Source: Bradymonadaceae bacterium
GTDB taxonomy: Bacteria > Myxococcota_A > Bradymonadia > Bradymonadales > Bradymonadaceae
Assembly: GCA_028274765.1 (NCBI GenBank)
Contig: JAQCND010000291.1
Coordinates: 1-35,628, forward strand
Length of the DNA stretch: 35,628 nt
Direction of reading: 5' to 3'
Shown: in pieces, positions 17,321 through 25,490 of the stretch
How the letters are laid out: each line of letters begins with the position of its first letter
Numbering within the stretch: position 1 is the stretch's first letter
The notes under the pieces: generated by a model
Told to the model about the DNA's origin: nothing
The model's database searches: none
Seen by the model: only the letters and a program-made list of their open reading frames with translations
Program-made: the position numbers and the translations under genes

Positions 17321-18892
17321 TTATCTCTGATCGTTTCGGTCGGTGTCGTCCTCGCCGGAGATCTCCTCGTCGTCGGCCGTGTCGTCGCCCCTGGCCATGT
17401 CAAGGCCCACGCCGTGAACATCCGGTGATTCGGTCGCCTCGGGGTCGGTCTCGGCTTCGTGGTCCCCGTCGAGATCGTCGCCCCAGCCCCAGTCCTCGTC
17501 CATCTCGTCGTCGGGCATGGGCTTGCCCTGCAGATAAGCGCTCATCCGGTTCAATTTCTCAGCGAGTTCGGAGAAGATCGGATGGTCGCCGGCGAGGACG
17601 AAGGTCGCGTCCTTGTTGCCGTCGAGGATTTCGCTGATGGTCTCCTCGATGCTCGCCAGCGGCTTCATGAACCGGTAGTACAGCAGGAGGAGGACGAGCA
17701 GCCCCATGACGAGGACGATGCCGCCGGACCAGTACATGGTGCTCATGATGGTCTCGGCAGGGGCCGTGACGTCATCGACATCCGTGAAGATGACAAATCC
17801 AGCGGGTTTATCGACGTCGAACTGGCCCGGAAAGAAGCGGACGAACGCGATATACGACTGATCCTGTACCTGGAATTCCACGAGCTGTTCGGGCTTGTCG
17901 TCCTTGAGGATGTTCAGTCCGTCAAAGAAGGCGCCCTCCAGCGCGCTCTCGCGCTCGGTACTAACCGTCGAAGCATGGAGGTTGGAACCCCGGAAGAACG
18001 CAACCTGGGGGGTGGCGCCCGACTGGGCATCTGCATTCGTATTGTTCTTGGCGGTGGTGACCCCCGAGAAGAGACGCTGGTTTTTCTCGGCCGTTCCGTC
18101 ATCGATGGAATATCCGACCACGATTGCGCCAGCGGGATCGTCCTGTTTCGAGGGACGAATCGGAGCGATCGCCACCTGGTACAGCGACCTGTCGTCGCCT
18201 TCGCCCCAGGACCACTCCCACACCTCGGTGCGCGGGACGTTGAGTTGAGGATCACTGTTGGCGTCCTCGATCGTCGAGATGACCCCCGAATGCGTCTCGG
18301 CCACGTCGCGTCCAAACCAGGAATAGCGATCTTGTCCCAGCGCCGCGACGCCGATGCCATTGCTGTCGAGTGCCATGACGAGATCGGGCTGGATGGGTTG
18401 GCGACTCAGCAGACCGCGATCGACGTTGCGTTTGCCCTGGGTGGATTTTCGCCAGTTGTCGAATCGATACTTGCCCACCAGCAGGCGTTCATAGACGGCG
18501 AGGTGTCGGATGTCCTCCGCCGAGAGCTCGAAATCATCCTGTTGTTTCCGTGCTTCGCCGAGCTTCTTCTTAATGTTCGAATCGCTGATGTCCGAGTACT
18601 TTTCTTTTTTTAGAAACTTGTACAGATCGGGGCGCGCCTGAAGGGTCATGTACCTGTATATTTTCAGATCCTCGGCGAAGACTTCGGCCTTCTCGGCCAG
18701 AGCCGCCTGATCGATTTGTTTGGCCTGCTCGGCCGTCACGGCCGCCCGCCGCAGCGATACTTCGGCTTGCGTGCGCAGCTTGTTCTCGAGGTTCTGATCA
18801 CTGACGCAGTTGTCCCGGACGAGCAGATGAGTCGTCCCCACCAAAACGAGTACAGAGAGTACGTGGGTCAGTGAGATATTCACTCGGAACAT
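17321..18892 (-). CDS. Membrane protein with CACHE-like periplasmic domain and HAMP-like region, no output domain
   Basis: A 523-residue protein built like a chemoreceptor or histidine kinase without its signalling end. TM1 is about 8-25. A periplasmic region of about 355 residues has helical then beta-rich segments, including ALDSNGIGVAALG and YQVAIAPI...AGAIVVGYSI, typical of CACHE sensors. TM2 is about 383-405 (GGIVLVMGLLVLLLLYY). A HAMP-like stretch follows, FMKPLASIEETISEILDGN to LAEKLNRMSAYLQG (about 408-455). The C-terminus is an acidic disordered tail of about 70 residues. It resembles membrane proteins annotated in myxobacteria as MXAN_5187-like, which I state from memory with low certainty. 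AAGGA lies about 10 nt before ATG 18892. It is the first gene of the operon with the NamZ-like gene and nadD. Confidence 0.75.
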   Translation of the reverse strand: MFRVNISLTHVLSVLVLVGTTHLLVRDNCVSDQNLENKLRTQAEVSLRRAAVTAEQAKQIDQAALAEKAEVFAEDLKIYRYMTLQARPDLYKFLKKEKYSDISDSNIKKKLGEARKQQDDFELSAEDIRHLAVYERLLVGKYRFDNWRKSTQGKRNVDRGLLSRQPIQPDLVMALDSNGIGVAALGQDRYSWFGRDVAETHSGVISTIEDANSDPQLNVPRTEVWEWSWGEGDDRSLYQVAIAPIRPSKQDDPAGAIVVGYSIDDGTAEKNQRLFSGVTTAKNNTNADAQSGATPQVAFFRGSNLHASTVSTERESALEGAFFDGLNILKDDKPEQLVEFQVQDQSYIAFVRFFPGQFDVDKPAGFVIFTDVDDVTAPAETIMSTMYWSGGIVLVMGLLVLLLLYYRFMKPLASIEETISEILDGNKDATFVLAGDHPIFSELAEKLNRMSAYLQGKPMPDDEMDEDWGWGDDLDGDHEAETDPEATESPDVHGVGLDMARGDDTADDEEISGEDDTDRNDQR

Positions 18893-19275
18893 GACAGGCG
18901 TATCCTTCCGGGCATCGAATCGTCTTCAGAGACGAGGCTCGACCGCGTCCAATACGTTTTCCATCGTCTTCGACACACGTTGCCTTCCCATACTACACGG
19001 CCGAAAGTAACGCGTCAATTTTGTCGGAGTCACACGAAACCGAGAAGGATACGGACACGTTCGTGGGAGCTCGAGCCCCGATACGATTCCGTGCTATCGG
19101 AACATGAAAGGAGTCAACGCTGTTCGTCTCCCCTCGAACGACCCTCGACGACGACACGTTGGCAAAGATCTGGAAGCCGATCGGGGGCGTGGAAGAGGCA
19201 CCTTCAACCCGAGTCTCGAGAGATGATGAGTGATGGTGATCAGGCAAAGGGGGAGCGCACGCGACGTCGACATGA
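18893..19275. other. Intergenic region between parA-like gene and CACHE-like operon
   Basis: 383 nt with no convincing gene. A minus-strand ORF from a TTG (18993-19247, 84 codons) has only moderate G/C at third positions and no ribosome site, and its end overlaps the promoter described separately. The region therefore reads as regulatory. Confidence 0.5.
18990..19018 (-). promoter_or_regulatory. Sigma70-type promoter of the CACHE/namZ/nadD operon
   Basis: Minus strand: TTGACG (-35, five of six), a 17-nt spacer, and TAGTAT (-10, four of six), with an A/T-rich AAAAT just upstream of the -35. Predicted transcription starts near 18983, giving a leader of about 90 nt before ATG 18892. It is the best promoter match I found in the window. 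Confidence 0.6.
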
Positions 19276-20337
19276 TCACCCGGCTCGGAGATGTTCCTCG
19301 CGCTGTTCGATCAACCACTCGACGAGTTTGCGGTAGTCCTTGGCGCCTCGGCTGTTGGGCGCGTATTCAAAGATGGTCTCGTTTTCGCCGGGCGCTTCTT
19401 TGAGACGAGTGTTGACCCGTATGGGCGGGAGAACCTTGTCGTGAAAGTGGCTCTTGAGGGTCTTGATTGACTCGTCGCTGATATTGTTGCGAATGTCGTA
19501 GAAGGTCGGGAGAATTCCGAGAATGTCGATCGAATGCACCAGCTCCCGGTTGACGCGCTTCAGGGTTTGCAGCACCTGTTTGACTCCGACGAGACTCAAA
19601 AAGTCACAGGCCACCGGAACGAGGAGGTGGTCCGCAAAGATGAGGGCGTTTTTGTTCAGCAGAGAGAGACTCGGCCCGCAGTCGATGAGAACGAACTCGT
19701 AGACGAGATTCCCGTGGAGCTTGTTGCGCAAGACCTTGTCGGCGTTGCCCTCCATGCGTGCCAGGAAGATTTCGGCCGATGCCAGGGATTCGTCGGCGAC
19801 GAGCACATCGAGATTGGGACGGGCCTGAACGACTGTCTCGTCGAGCGGCTTGTCGTCGACGATCAGGTCGTAGACGGTATCTTCGGCATCGACGCCGAGA
19901 CTGATCCCGATTTGTCCCTGACTGTCGAGATCGATCAGGAGCACGCGATGGCCCTCTTCAGCGAGGCCGGCGGCCACGGAGACACTCGTCGTCGTCTTGC
20001 CCGTGCCTCCTTTTTGGTTGAGGACGGCAATGCGCATCGGCCCCCGTTTGGCGCGAGCGTTGCGACGCCGCTGCTTGGAGGCGACGGGCCGTCGACACTC
20101 CATACTGCAAAAATACACGGCTTCGCCCTCTTTTTCGCCCTGCTGATAGGCGTATTTGGGAACGAACTCTTCGCCACAGCTCGAGCAGACGACCGCCCCC
20201 CGACGGGAGCGATCCTCCTCCCGACACGTGTCGCTGCAGAAATAGGTAACTTCCCCGTCGTCTCGCTTCACTTGATCGGGATTTTTGACGAGAAATTGTT
20301 CCTCACAAACGGAGCAGGTTTTCAGAGCCGTTGCCAT
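19276..20337 (-). CDS. ParA-family ATPase with two N-terminal zinc-finger modules
   Basis: A 353-residue fusion. Two treble-clef-like zinc modules come first: C8-x2-C11...C34-x3-C38 and C51-x2-C54...C77-x3-C81. Each carries the YFCS-x-x-C end seen in TRASH/MYM-type fingers. A basic linker (86-99) precedes a complete ParA/MinD-type ATPase opening MRIAVLNQKGGTGKTTTS. Its deviant Walker A includes the signature lysine at 109, and LLIDLDSQGQ and FVLIDCGPSLSLL follow. ParA proteins position DNA or protein clusters by ATP-dependent binding to a surface. No parB-like partner is in the window. ATG 20337 has GAGGG about 5 nt upstream. The track's extra 24 residues are not needed. Confidence 0.88.
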   Translation of the reverse strand: MATALKTCSVCEEQFLVKNPDQVKRDDGEVTYFCSDTCREEDRSRRGAVVCSSCGEEFVPKYAYQQGEKEGEAVYFCSMECRRPVASKQRRRNARAKRGPMRIAVLNQKGGTGKTTTSVSVAAGLAEEGHRVLLIDLDSQGQIGISLGVDAEDTVYDLIVDDKPLDETVVQARPNLDVLVADESLASAEIFLARMEGNADKVLRNKLHGNLVYEFVLIDCGPSLSLLNKNALIFADHLLVPVACDFLSLVGVKQVLQTLKRVNRELVHSIDILGILPTFYDIRNNISDESIKTLKSHFHDKVLPPIRVNTRLKEAPGENETIFEYAPNSRGAKDYRKLVEWLIEQREEHLRAG

Positions 20338-20475
20338 CGGTGCCCTCGTTTCGTATCGGATGATCTTTCCATCCATTAGCCGGATTCCCCCCGGTGACTC
20401 CCCCCCCATTCCGATCCGGTGCAGGTACGATGTCCTCCCGTCGTTGTAGCGGGGGTGCGGCGTCGATACCTCTGT

Positions 20476-20491
20476 TGCGCTTCGAAGCGCA
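20476..20491. promoter_or_regulatory. Perfect 16-bp palindrome TGCGCTTCGAAGCGCA
   Basis: The sequence equals its own reverse complement over 16 bp and lies about 140 nt upstream of the ParA-like start. It could be an operator or an RNA hairpin. It is not the known parS sequence. No function is shown. Confidence 0.35.
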
Positions 20492-20734
20492 TGTATCTAC
20501 AAGCCATCATACAGGTTGAGGCGCTCGACTTCCAGTCCCCGTCCAGCACGAAGTGCCTTCGTCAGCCGTGGGTTCAGCTCCGAGTGAACGGGTCGCCTCG
20601 CTTCTCCCGAAAGAGAGTCATTCGACGATGGGCCGGCGAGGCCGCTCTCATGGAAGTACGGAAGCGTTCCAAGAGACGTGATGCCGTGACAAGTTTCCTA
20701 CGGATCGCGATGATATCTCCCAGCACGGAGACAT

Positions 20735-20768
20735 CGAAAACATCAGGGGGCGCGTCGCGGATGCCCCC
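20735..20768 (-). terminator. Candidate intrinsic terminator after the LPG-synthase-TM gene
   Basis: Minus strand: GGGGGC, an 11-nt loop and GCCCCC, followed by TGATGTTTTC. It begins only 4 nt past the gene's stop. The stem is six G:C pairs; the T-tract is short and interrupted. Confidence 0.45.
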
Positions 20769-20771
20769 GCA

Positions 20772-21767
20772 TCATGCCGACGACGAGGAGGCGTCGTCCC
20801 CGTACCTCGTGCGATAGTAGACGAGGGCCACGAGCCCCAGAAGCACGCCAAACCAGAGCGTGGCGAATCGAATGACGTATGTGGCCAGTGTCGCCACCGA
20901 TTTGGAGTCGAACACGCCGAACACCCCGAACAGCAGGCCGATCATCACCGCCTCGGCCGCCCCGAGTCCGCCGGGGAGTCCGCTGACGGCTCCGGCAATC
21001 GTCGGGATGGAGTAGATGAAAAAGGCCATGTACAGATTCACATCGCCAGCGCCGAGGGTCTGCAGGATCCAGAACAATGCGACGCCCTCCATCGACCAGG
21101 CGACGACGCTCAAGATCGTCGTGCCCCCCAGAATGCGCCATCCGACCAGCTCGTACATCGACTCGTAGGCCTCCTCGAGCCCCGATCGGAACCGACCGAC
21201 AAGGGGGAGATCGCCGATCCAGTCGAGACACGCGAGCATCCAGTCGCGCTGATGCAACAGGACGAGCCCGAGGAGGATACCGATCAAAGTCAATACGAGA
21301 ACGGCGCGTCCGTAATCGAAAATCACGACTCCGACCCCGGCGATGACGATCATCCCCAACAGATCGGTGACGCGCTCGGCGATGACGATGGGCGCGGTGC
21401 GTGCAATCGAAATGTCCCGTGATTCCTTGAGCAGAAAGCTCTTGAGCACCTCCCCGACTTTGCCCGGGGTCACCGCCATGACCATGCCGGCCACGAAGGC
21501 CGTGGCACTCTCGGTCCAGGGGACGGAGATGTCGAGATATTTGAGATACCAGTGCCACTTCACAAAGCGGAGAGCATAGTTGACGAGCGTCAGTACCAGT
21601 GCCCCCAGAAAGACCCAGGGTGGAAAGTCGACCGCGTGGCCCAGCAATTTTTCGGCGTCCGACCACAGGGAGATACTGGCGTAGATGACACCGCCCAGTA
21701 CGAGGCCGATTGCGATGTTGCGTTCGAGATGTTCCAAGGTGACGTCACGTCCAGAGGGAGATACCAT
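20772..21767 (-). CDS. Lysylphosphatidylglycerol-synthase transmembrane (UPF0104/AglD-type) protein
   Basis: A 331-residue inner-membrane protein with about seven to eight hydrophobic helices. The family hallmark VAGMVMAVTPGKVGEVLKSFLL (about 86-107) and the late SGLPGGLGAAEAVMIGLLFGVFG (about 277-299) match the flippase-like half of MprF and stand-alone UPF0104 proteins. These are thought to move or bind lipids. No aminoacyl-transferase half is present, so it does not itself make lysyl-PG. The start is uncertain: ATG 21767 lies just before the first helix but has no ribosome site, while a GTG at 21854 would add 29 basic residues with a weak AGAG upstream. It is divergent from the HEAT-repeat gene. 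Confidence 0.85.
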   Translation of the reverse strand: MVSPSGRDVTLEHLERNIAIGLVLGGVIYASISLWSDAEKLLGHAVDFPPWVFLGALVLTLVNYALRFVKWHWYLKYLDISVPWTESATAFVAGMVMAVTPGKVGEVLKSFLLKESRDISIARTAPIVIAERVTDLLGMIVIAGVGVVIFDYGRAVLVLTLIGILLGLVLLHQRDWMLACLDWIGDLPLVGRFRSGLEEAYESMYELVGWRILGGTTILSVVAWSMEGVALFWILQTLGAGDVNLYMAFFIYSIPTIAGAVSGLPGGLGAAEAVMIGLLFGVFGVFDSKSVATLATYVIRFATLWFGVLLGLVALVYYRTRYGDDASSSSA

Positions 21768-22081
21768 GCTGCGTCGGCGGGCCACGGTATCGAGTGGCGA
21801 ATGGGGTTTCAACCGGCGATCCGCTCCCGGTAGATTCGGGCGCCGAGACGTCACGCTCTGTCGAGAGTTCTTGAGACACCGGGCGAACAGAGGCGATTCG
21901 TGTCGGTCCGGAGGCGGACCGATCCATTCGTCGCTCGATGTGAGGCGACGAGGAGAGATTCCAATCGGCGTCCTCCTCCTCGTGGATGTTGTCTGAACCT
22001 TTACGAGACTCCCGACCAGCCGGTAGTATCCCGATGACGCGATGCACCAGTCCCCTCGTCGAGAGAGGGGAGATACCTCTC
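21768..22081. promoter_or_regulatory. Divergent intergenic region with hairpin and weak promoter
   Basis: This 314-nt control region is shared by two divergent genes. It holds a perfect inverted repeat with 8-bp arms and a 4-nt centre, TCGGTCCG-GAGG-CGGACCGA (21903-21922). A weak plus-strand promoter-like pair also occurs, TTTACG (22000-22005), 18 nt, then TAGTAT (22024-22029), about 50 nt before the start at 22082. Confidence 0.35.
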
Positions 22082-23950
22082 ATGTCCCCACGGGGGTTTG
22101 TCATGGCCAATCGTCAGAGGCGCGACTCTCGCGATACCTCCTCGAGCGGGAAACTCAGCACCGACAAGCGCGAGCAGCTCCGGCTCGCTCGACGATGTTT
22201 CGATGCGATCGAGCGACTCGTCGACAGCTCCAGCGGATATCCTCCCGGACACCCCGTCGTCGAGGAAGCACTCGACAACGTCGAGGACGCCTTCTATTCG
22301 TTTTTCAACATGAACGACCGTCTCGCGCTCCGCATCGATGCCCACGAAGCGTATCTCATGGGGACCGACCAGGTGATCTGGGAGACCTCCCGGCCGGACG
22401 ACTACTGCTTCGCGCTCAATCGCGACGGCGTCTACATACTCTACTTCATGGCGGGTATTCACCGGCGCGAGCTGAGACACCTCGTATCGGTTCTCGAACA
22501 GATCGTCGCGGGGACGAATCTCGACGACGATGACCGTGACGATGCCGCCGCGGCCTCCGATCATCGCCCCGATGCCGCCTCGGCGCTCATCGATGCAAAC
22601 TTCGATTACATTGGATTCGAAGCTCTCGATGCGTCGCTGGCCTGGCTGGCCGGACTCGACGTCGAGCTCGGCCAGCGGGACAGTCCCGAAGAAAAAAAAG
22701 CCGTCCGCCAACTCTACGACCGGGTCTTCGATGCCTATCCCGACCTCGAAGGCGACGACGACGGAGGAGGCGAGACGCTCGATGCCAAACTCGATCTCGA
22801 CGTCGATACACACGCCGAACGACAGCGACGCATCGAGTCGGGCAGCGATCACCTCCTCAGCCTCAAACCCGCGCATCAGGATCGTCTCAACGCGGTCAAA
22901 CAGCACCTGTTGCGCGGCGACGAACTCGAAGAGCGCTACGGGGAAGCACTCGCCTCGATTTTGGCCTCGAGCCAGGCCTCGTCGACCCTCCGCGAGCGAG
23001 CGTTCGACCGCGTGGCCAATCTCCTCACCCGCCTGATCGAGGGCGATCAACCCTGGGAGTCCATCTCTTTGCTGAAGACCCTGCACCGGTGGCGAGGCAA
23101 TTTCGACTCCGAAGTCACCGATCGCCTCCGGACCATCGTCGAAGATCGCATGACCGGGCCGCGACTCGACTCGCTGGTCGAACGCATCGCTTCGGAAGAT
23201 CCCGACGTCCGTCAGTCGATCCTCCACCTCTTCGATGCACTCGCACTCGACGAAGCTTCGGCCAGTCTCGTCGAACTCCTGGCCTTCGAGATCGAGGATG
23301 AGGTCCAGCAAGATATCTTTCAGTATCTGGATCGGCGAGCCGGGAAGGCCGGACTCAATGTCATCGGGGAACACCTCGAGTCACTGACGGATACGATCAT
23401 CGATCGCATCATCGAGATCGCGATCGACAATATGCCGAGCACGCGCCTCTTTTTGCTCGACGTCCTGCGACTTCAGGTCGATCCCGATGTCAAGATACGA
23501 GTGCTCGAGGCCCTCCAGGGACACTGGGAAGAACCTCGCGAGATTCGGACGTATGTCGTGCCGCTGCTGAACCACCTGAACTCGGAGCTCCGCACCCTCG
23601 CGATCGAGAGTATCGACGAGGGAGCCCCTCAGCATGCCAGGCGCGTCCTCGAACCTCATATCGATAGAGAGCTCTCGGAGATCCCTCGAGACGAGCTCGA
23701 GACGCTCGTCACTACATTTGCTCAACACGGCGGCCAAAAGGCAGCCGAGGCGCTCGAATCGAACATTCGCATTCGCAAACGCGGATTCGTCAATCAGGAG
23801 CGCAAAGAAACGGCCGAAGCCATCGCCCGAGCCTTGCTCCAGGCGCCGACCCCGCCCATCATCGACATGTTGGATTCAGTCGCCGACGACTGGCTCGTCC
23901 CCAGCGACATCCGAGACGCCTGTGAGGAAGTAGTCGACGTCGTCGGCTGA
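22082..23950 (+). CDS. HEAT-like repeat protein with an N-terminal domain shared with the next gene
   Basis: A 622-residue soluble, acidic protein of unknown function. After a basic Ser/Arg-rich leader, residues about 28-140 form a mixed domain that seems to match the N-terminus of the downstream protein. It has a GHPVVEEALDNVEDAFYSFF helix, an ALRIDAHEAYLMGTDQVIW strand pair, then ALNRDGVYILYFMAGIHRREL. From about 330 onward, helical pairs recur in HEAT/Armadillo style, such as EDPDVRQSILHLFDALAL, DPDVKIRVLEALQGHW and LNSELRTLAIESIDEGA. This indicates a protein-binding scaffold. There is no signal peptide. ATG 22082 has GGGGAG about 9 nt upstream. ATG 22103 (MANRQRR) with GGGGG upstream is a possible alternative. 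The next gene starts 31 nt downstream. Confidence 0.78.
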   Translation: MSPRGFVMANRQRRDSRDTSSSGKLSTDKREQLRLARRCFDAIERLVDSSSGYPPGHPVVEEALDNVEDAFYSFFNMNDRLALRIDAHEAYLMGTDQVIWETSRPDDYCFALNRDGVYILYFMAGIHRRELRHLVSVLEQIVAGTNLDDDDRDDAAAASDHRPDAASALIDANFDYIGFEALDASLAWLAGLDVELGQRDSPEEKKAVRQLYDRVFDAYPDLEGDDDGGGETLDAKLDLDVDTHAERQRRIESGSDHLLSLKPAHQDRLNAVKQHLLRGDELEERYGEALASILASSQASSTLRERAFDRVANLLTRLIEGDQPWESISLLKTLHRWRGNFDSEVTDRLRTIVEDRMTGPRLDSLVERIASEDPDVRQSILHLFDALALDEASASLVELLAFEIEDEVQQDIFQYLDRRAGKAGLNVIGEHLESLTDTIIDRIIEIAIDNMPSTRLFLLDVLRLQVDPDVKIRVLEALQGHWEEPREIRTYVVPLLNHLNSELRTLAIESIDEGAPQHARRVLEPHIDRELSEIPRDELETLVTTFAQHGGQKAAEALESNIRIRKRGFVNQERKETAEAIARALLQAPTPPIIDMLDSVADDWLVPSDIRDACEEVVDVVG

Positions 23951-23981
23951 TCGGCTCGATTGACTCGCCACGTGGATCATC

Positions 23982-25436
23982 ATGAGTTCACACCATTCAT
24001 CTATCGGTCCCTCGGATTCACGACTCTCCTCCAGCCAATTCGAGGACATCGATCCGGACGACGACCAGACGTTCGGGACCACCTTCGTCGATCTCCTCTA
24101 CAAACTCTGCAAGGTGGGCTCGATCTTCGAGGTCGACCACGAGCAGACCGAGGATGCCATCGACACGTTCATGAGCTTCTTTCGCGAAGCGCTCACCCAG
24201 CGAGCCCAGGAGGCGATCTCGTTTCAGATACGCGGAGAGTTCGTGATCGTCGACGAGACCCAGATACAACTGCCTCTTCAGTCCCAGAAGCGACTGCGCG
24301 AACTTCGAGATATCTTCGAGGAGGTCCGGCTCCGCGGGGTGACGTTTCGCCGAGGCCTGACCACCGATGATCTCGAGCGCATGCTCGAGGAGATGCACCG
24401 CATCATCGAGGCGGATGACGACGAGCATATCGGGGGCGTCGACATTCTTCATATTACCCTCGAACTCGGCGAACCCAGGCGCTCGGTGTCCGAAGCGCTG
24501 GGTGATGTCACCCGAGACATGTACGTCTCTCATCTCTATGTACGATGGTTGGTCAAGGTTCGCCACGCTCAGCAGCGAATCCAGAAAGAAGACCCGTCCG
24601 ATGCCTCGGTCGATTCGCTCGAGCGCATCATTCAAAATGTCGCCAAACAACTGCGAGAGAACGATTTTACCATTCTGAGTCTCCCGCCGATCGAGGTCCT
24701 TTCGCCGAGCCTCGCGACCCATTCGGTCCATGCGTCTATCTACTCGATGTTGATCTGTGACCGGCTCGGCGTCCCAGCTCGCACGACGAGCTATCTCGGA
24801 GCTGCCGTGATTGCACAGGATTTCGACCGTCTTCGAGGGATCTCGGCCAAACGACAGGAGAGTGGTCGGAACGTCTCGGCCACCAAGATCTTCGCGGCCA
24901 ACCGACGCGACATCGCCAAGATGCTCGATCGTCTCGACGGTCGGGTTTCGTCTGCCCTTCGATCGCTTCTGACTTACGAGCGAGCGCTTCCCTGGGACGA
25001 GACCGTCGACCATCCCTTCTATCAAAAAGAACGGAACGTCCACGCGGCCAATCGCATGGTCGATCTGGCTCGTCAGTACGATCTGCTCGCCCAGGGATTG
25101 AAGGGAGAGGGCGATCGAAGCCCGAAGCGAGCTCTGGATCTCATCCGTCGACGGGCGGGCGACGATTTTGATCCAGCACTCGTCCAGCTCTTTACAGCAG
25201 TCATGGGGGCGTATCCCGTCGGCACGACCGTCGAACTCAACACGGGGGATCGCGCCGTCGTGACCTATCCTCCGTCTCCCTCCGACGACCCCACTCGCCC
25301 GGAGGTGCGTCTCGTCGAGCGCAACGGCCAGCCCAGGGCCGACCTGACGGCATCGCGCTACGACAATGTCGCGATTGCCGACGTCATCGAGCCCGACGAA
25401 CAGAGCGGAGACGACGACGTCTTCATTCTCACGTGA
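23982..25436 (+). CDS. Degenerate HD-GYP-fold protein
   Basis: A 484-residue cytoplasmic protein. Residues about 20-150 resemble the N-terminal domain of the preceding protein. From about 240 the layout follows HD-GYP phosphodiesterases. THSVHASIYSMLICDRLGVPA lines up with the HS..V...A..LA..LG helix, NRMVDLARQYDLL with the DxYDAL region, and SPKRALDLIRRRAGDDFDPALVQLF plus GAYPVGTTVELNTGDRAVV with the family's C-terminus. The catalytic parts are missing: the expected HD dyad position reads GAAVIAQDFDR, and no HHERxDGxGYP is found. It is therefore probably a non-enzymatic binding or scaffold protein. The overlapping minus-strand ORF of 485 codons is a shadow. A weak GGAT precedes the ATG. The gene converges on the acidic TPR gene. 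Confidence 0.8.
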   Translation: MSSHHSSIGPSDSRLSSSQFEDIDPDDDQTFGTTFVDLLYKLCKVGSIFEVDHEQTEDAIDTFMSFFREALTQRAQEAISFQIRGEFVIVDETQIQLPLQSQKRLRELRDIFEEVRLRGVTFRRGLTTDDLERMLEEMHRIIEADDDEHIGGVDILHITLELGEPRRSVSEALGDVTRDMYVSHLYVRWLVKVRHAQQRIQKEDPSDASVDSLERIIQNVAKQLRENDFTILSLPPIEVLSPSLATHSVHASIYSMLICDRLGVPARTTSYLGAAVIAQDFDRLRGISAKRQESGRNVSATKIFAANRRDIAKMLDRLDGRVSSALRSLLTYERALPWDETVDHPFYQKERNVHAANRMVDLARQYDLLAQGLKGEGDRSPKRALDLIRRRAGDDFDPALVQLFTAVMGAYPVGTTVELNTGDRAVVTYPPSPSDDPTRPEVRLVERNGQPRADLTASRYDNVAIADVIEPDEQSGDDDVFILT

Positions 25437-25490
25437 GCTGGTGGACGTAAGGAAAGAGGGCGAGGGGCGGGGCACGATCCGGACATGGGT

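Larger units (their letters stand above)
20338..20771. other. Intergenic region upstream of the ParA-like gene
   Basis: 434 nt without a supportable gene. It contains a perfect 16-bp palindrome at 20476-20491 and, at its far end, the candidate terminator of the next gene. The ORF at 20419-20817 (plus strand) has poor composition and no ribosome site. Confidence 0.5.

Noticed and set aside
18993-19247. 84-codon minus-strand ORF in the gap before the CACHE-like operon.
   Set aside because: TTG start without a ribosome site, only moderate third-position G/C, and its end overlaps a good promoter.
20337-20491. parS centromere sites near the ParA-like gene.
   Set aside because: The palindrome present does not resemble the TGTTTCACGTGAAACA consensus, and no parB gene is in the window.
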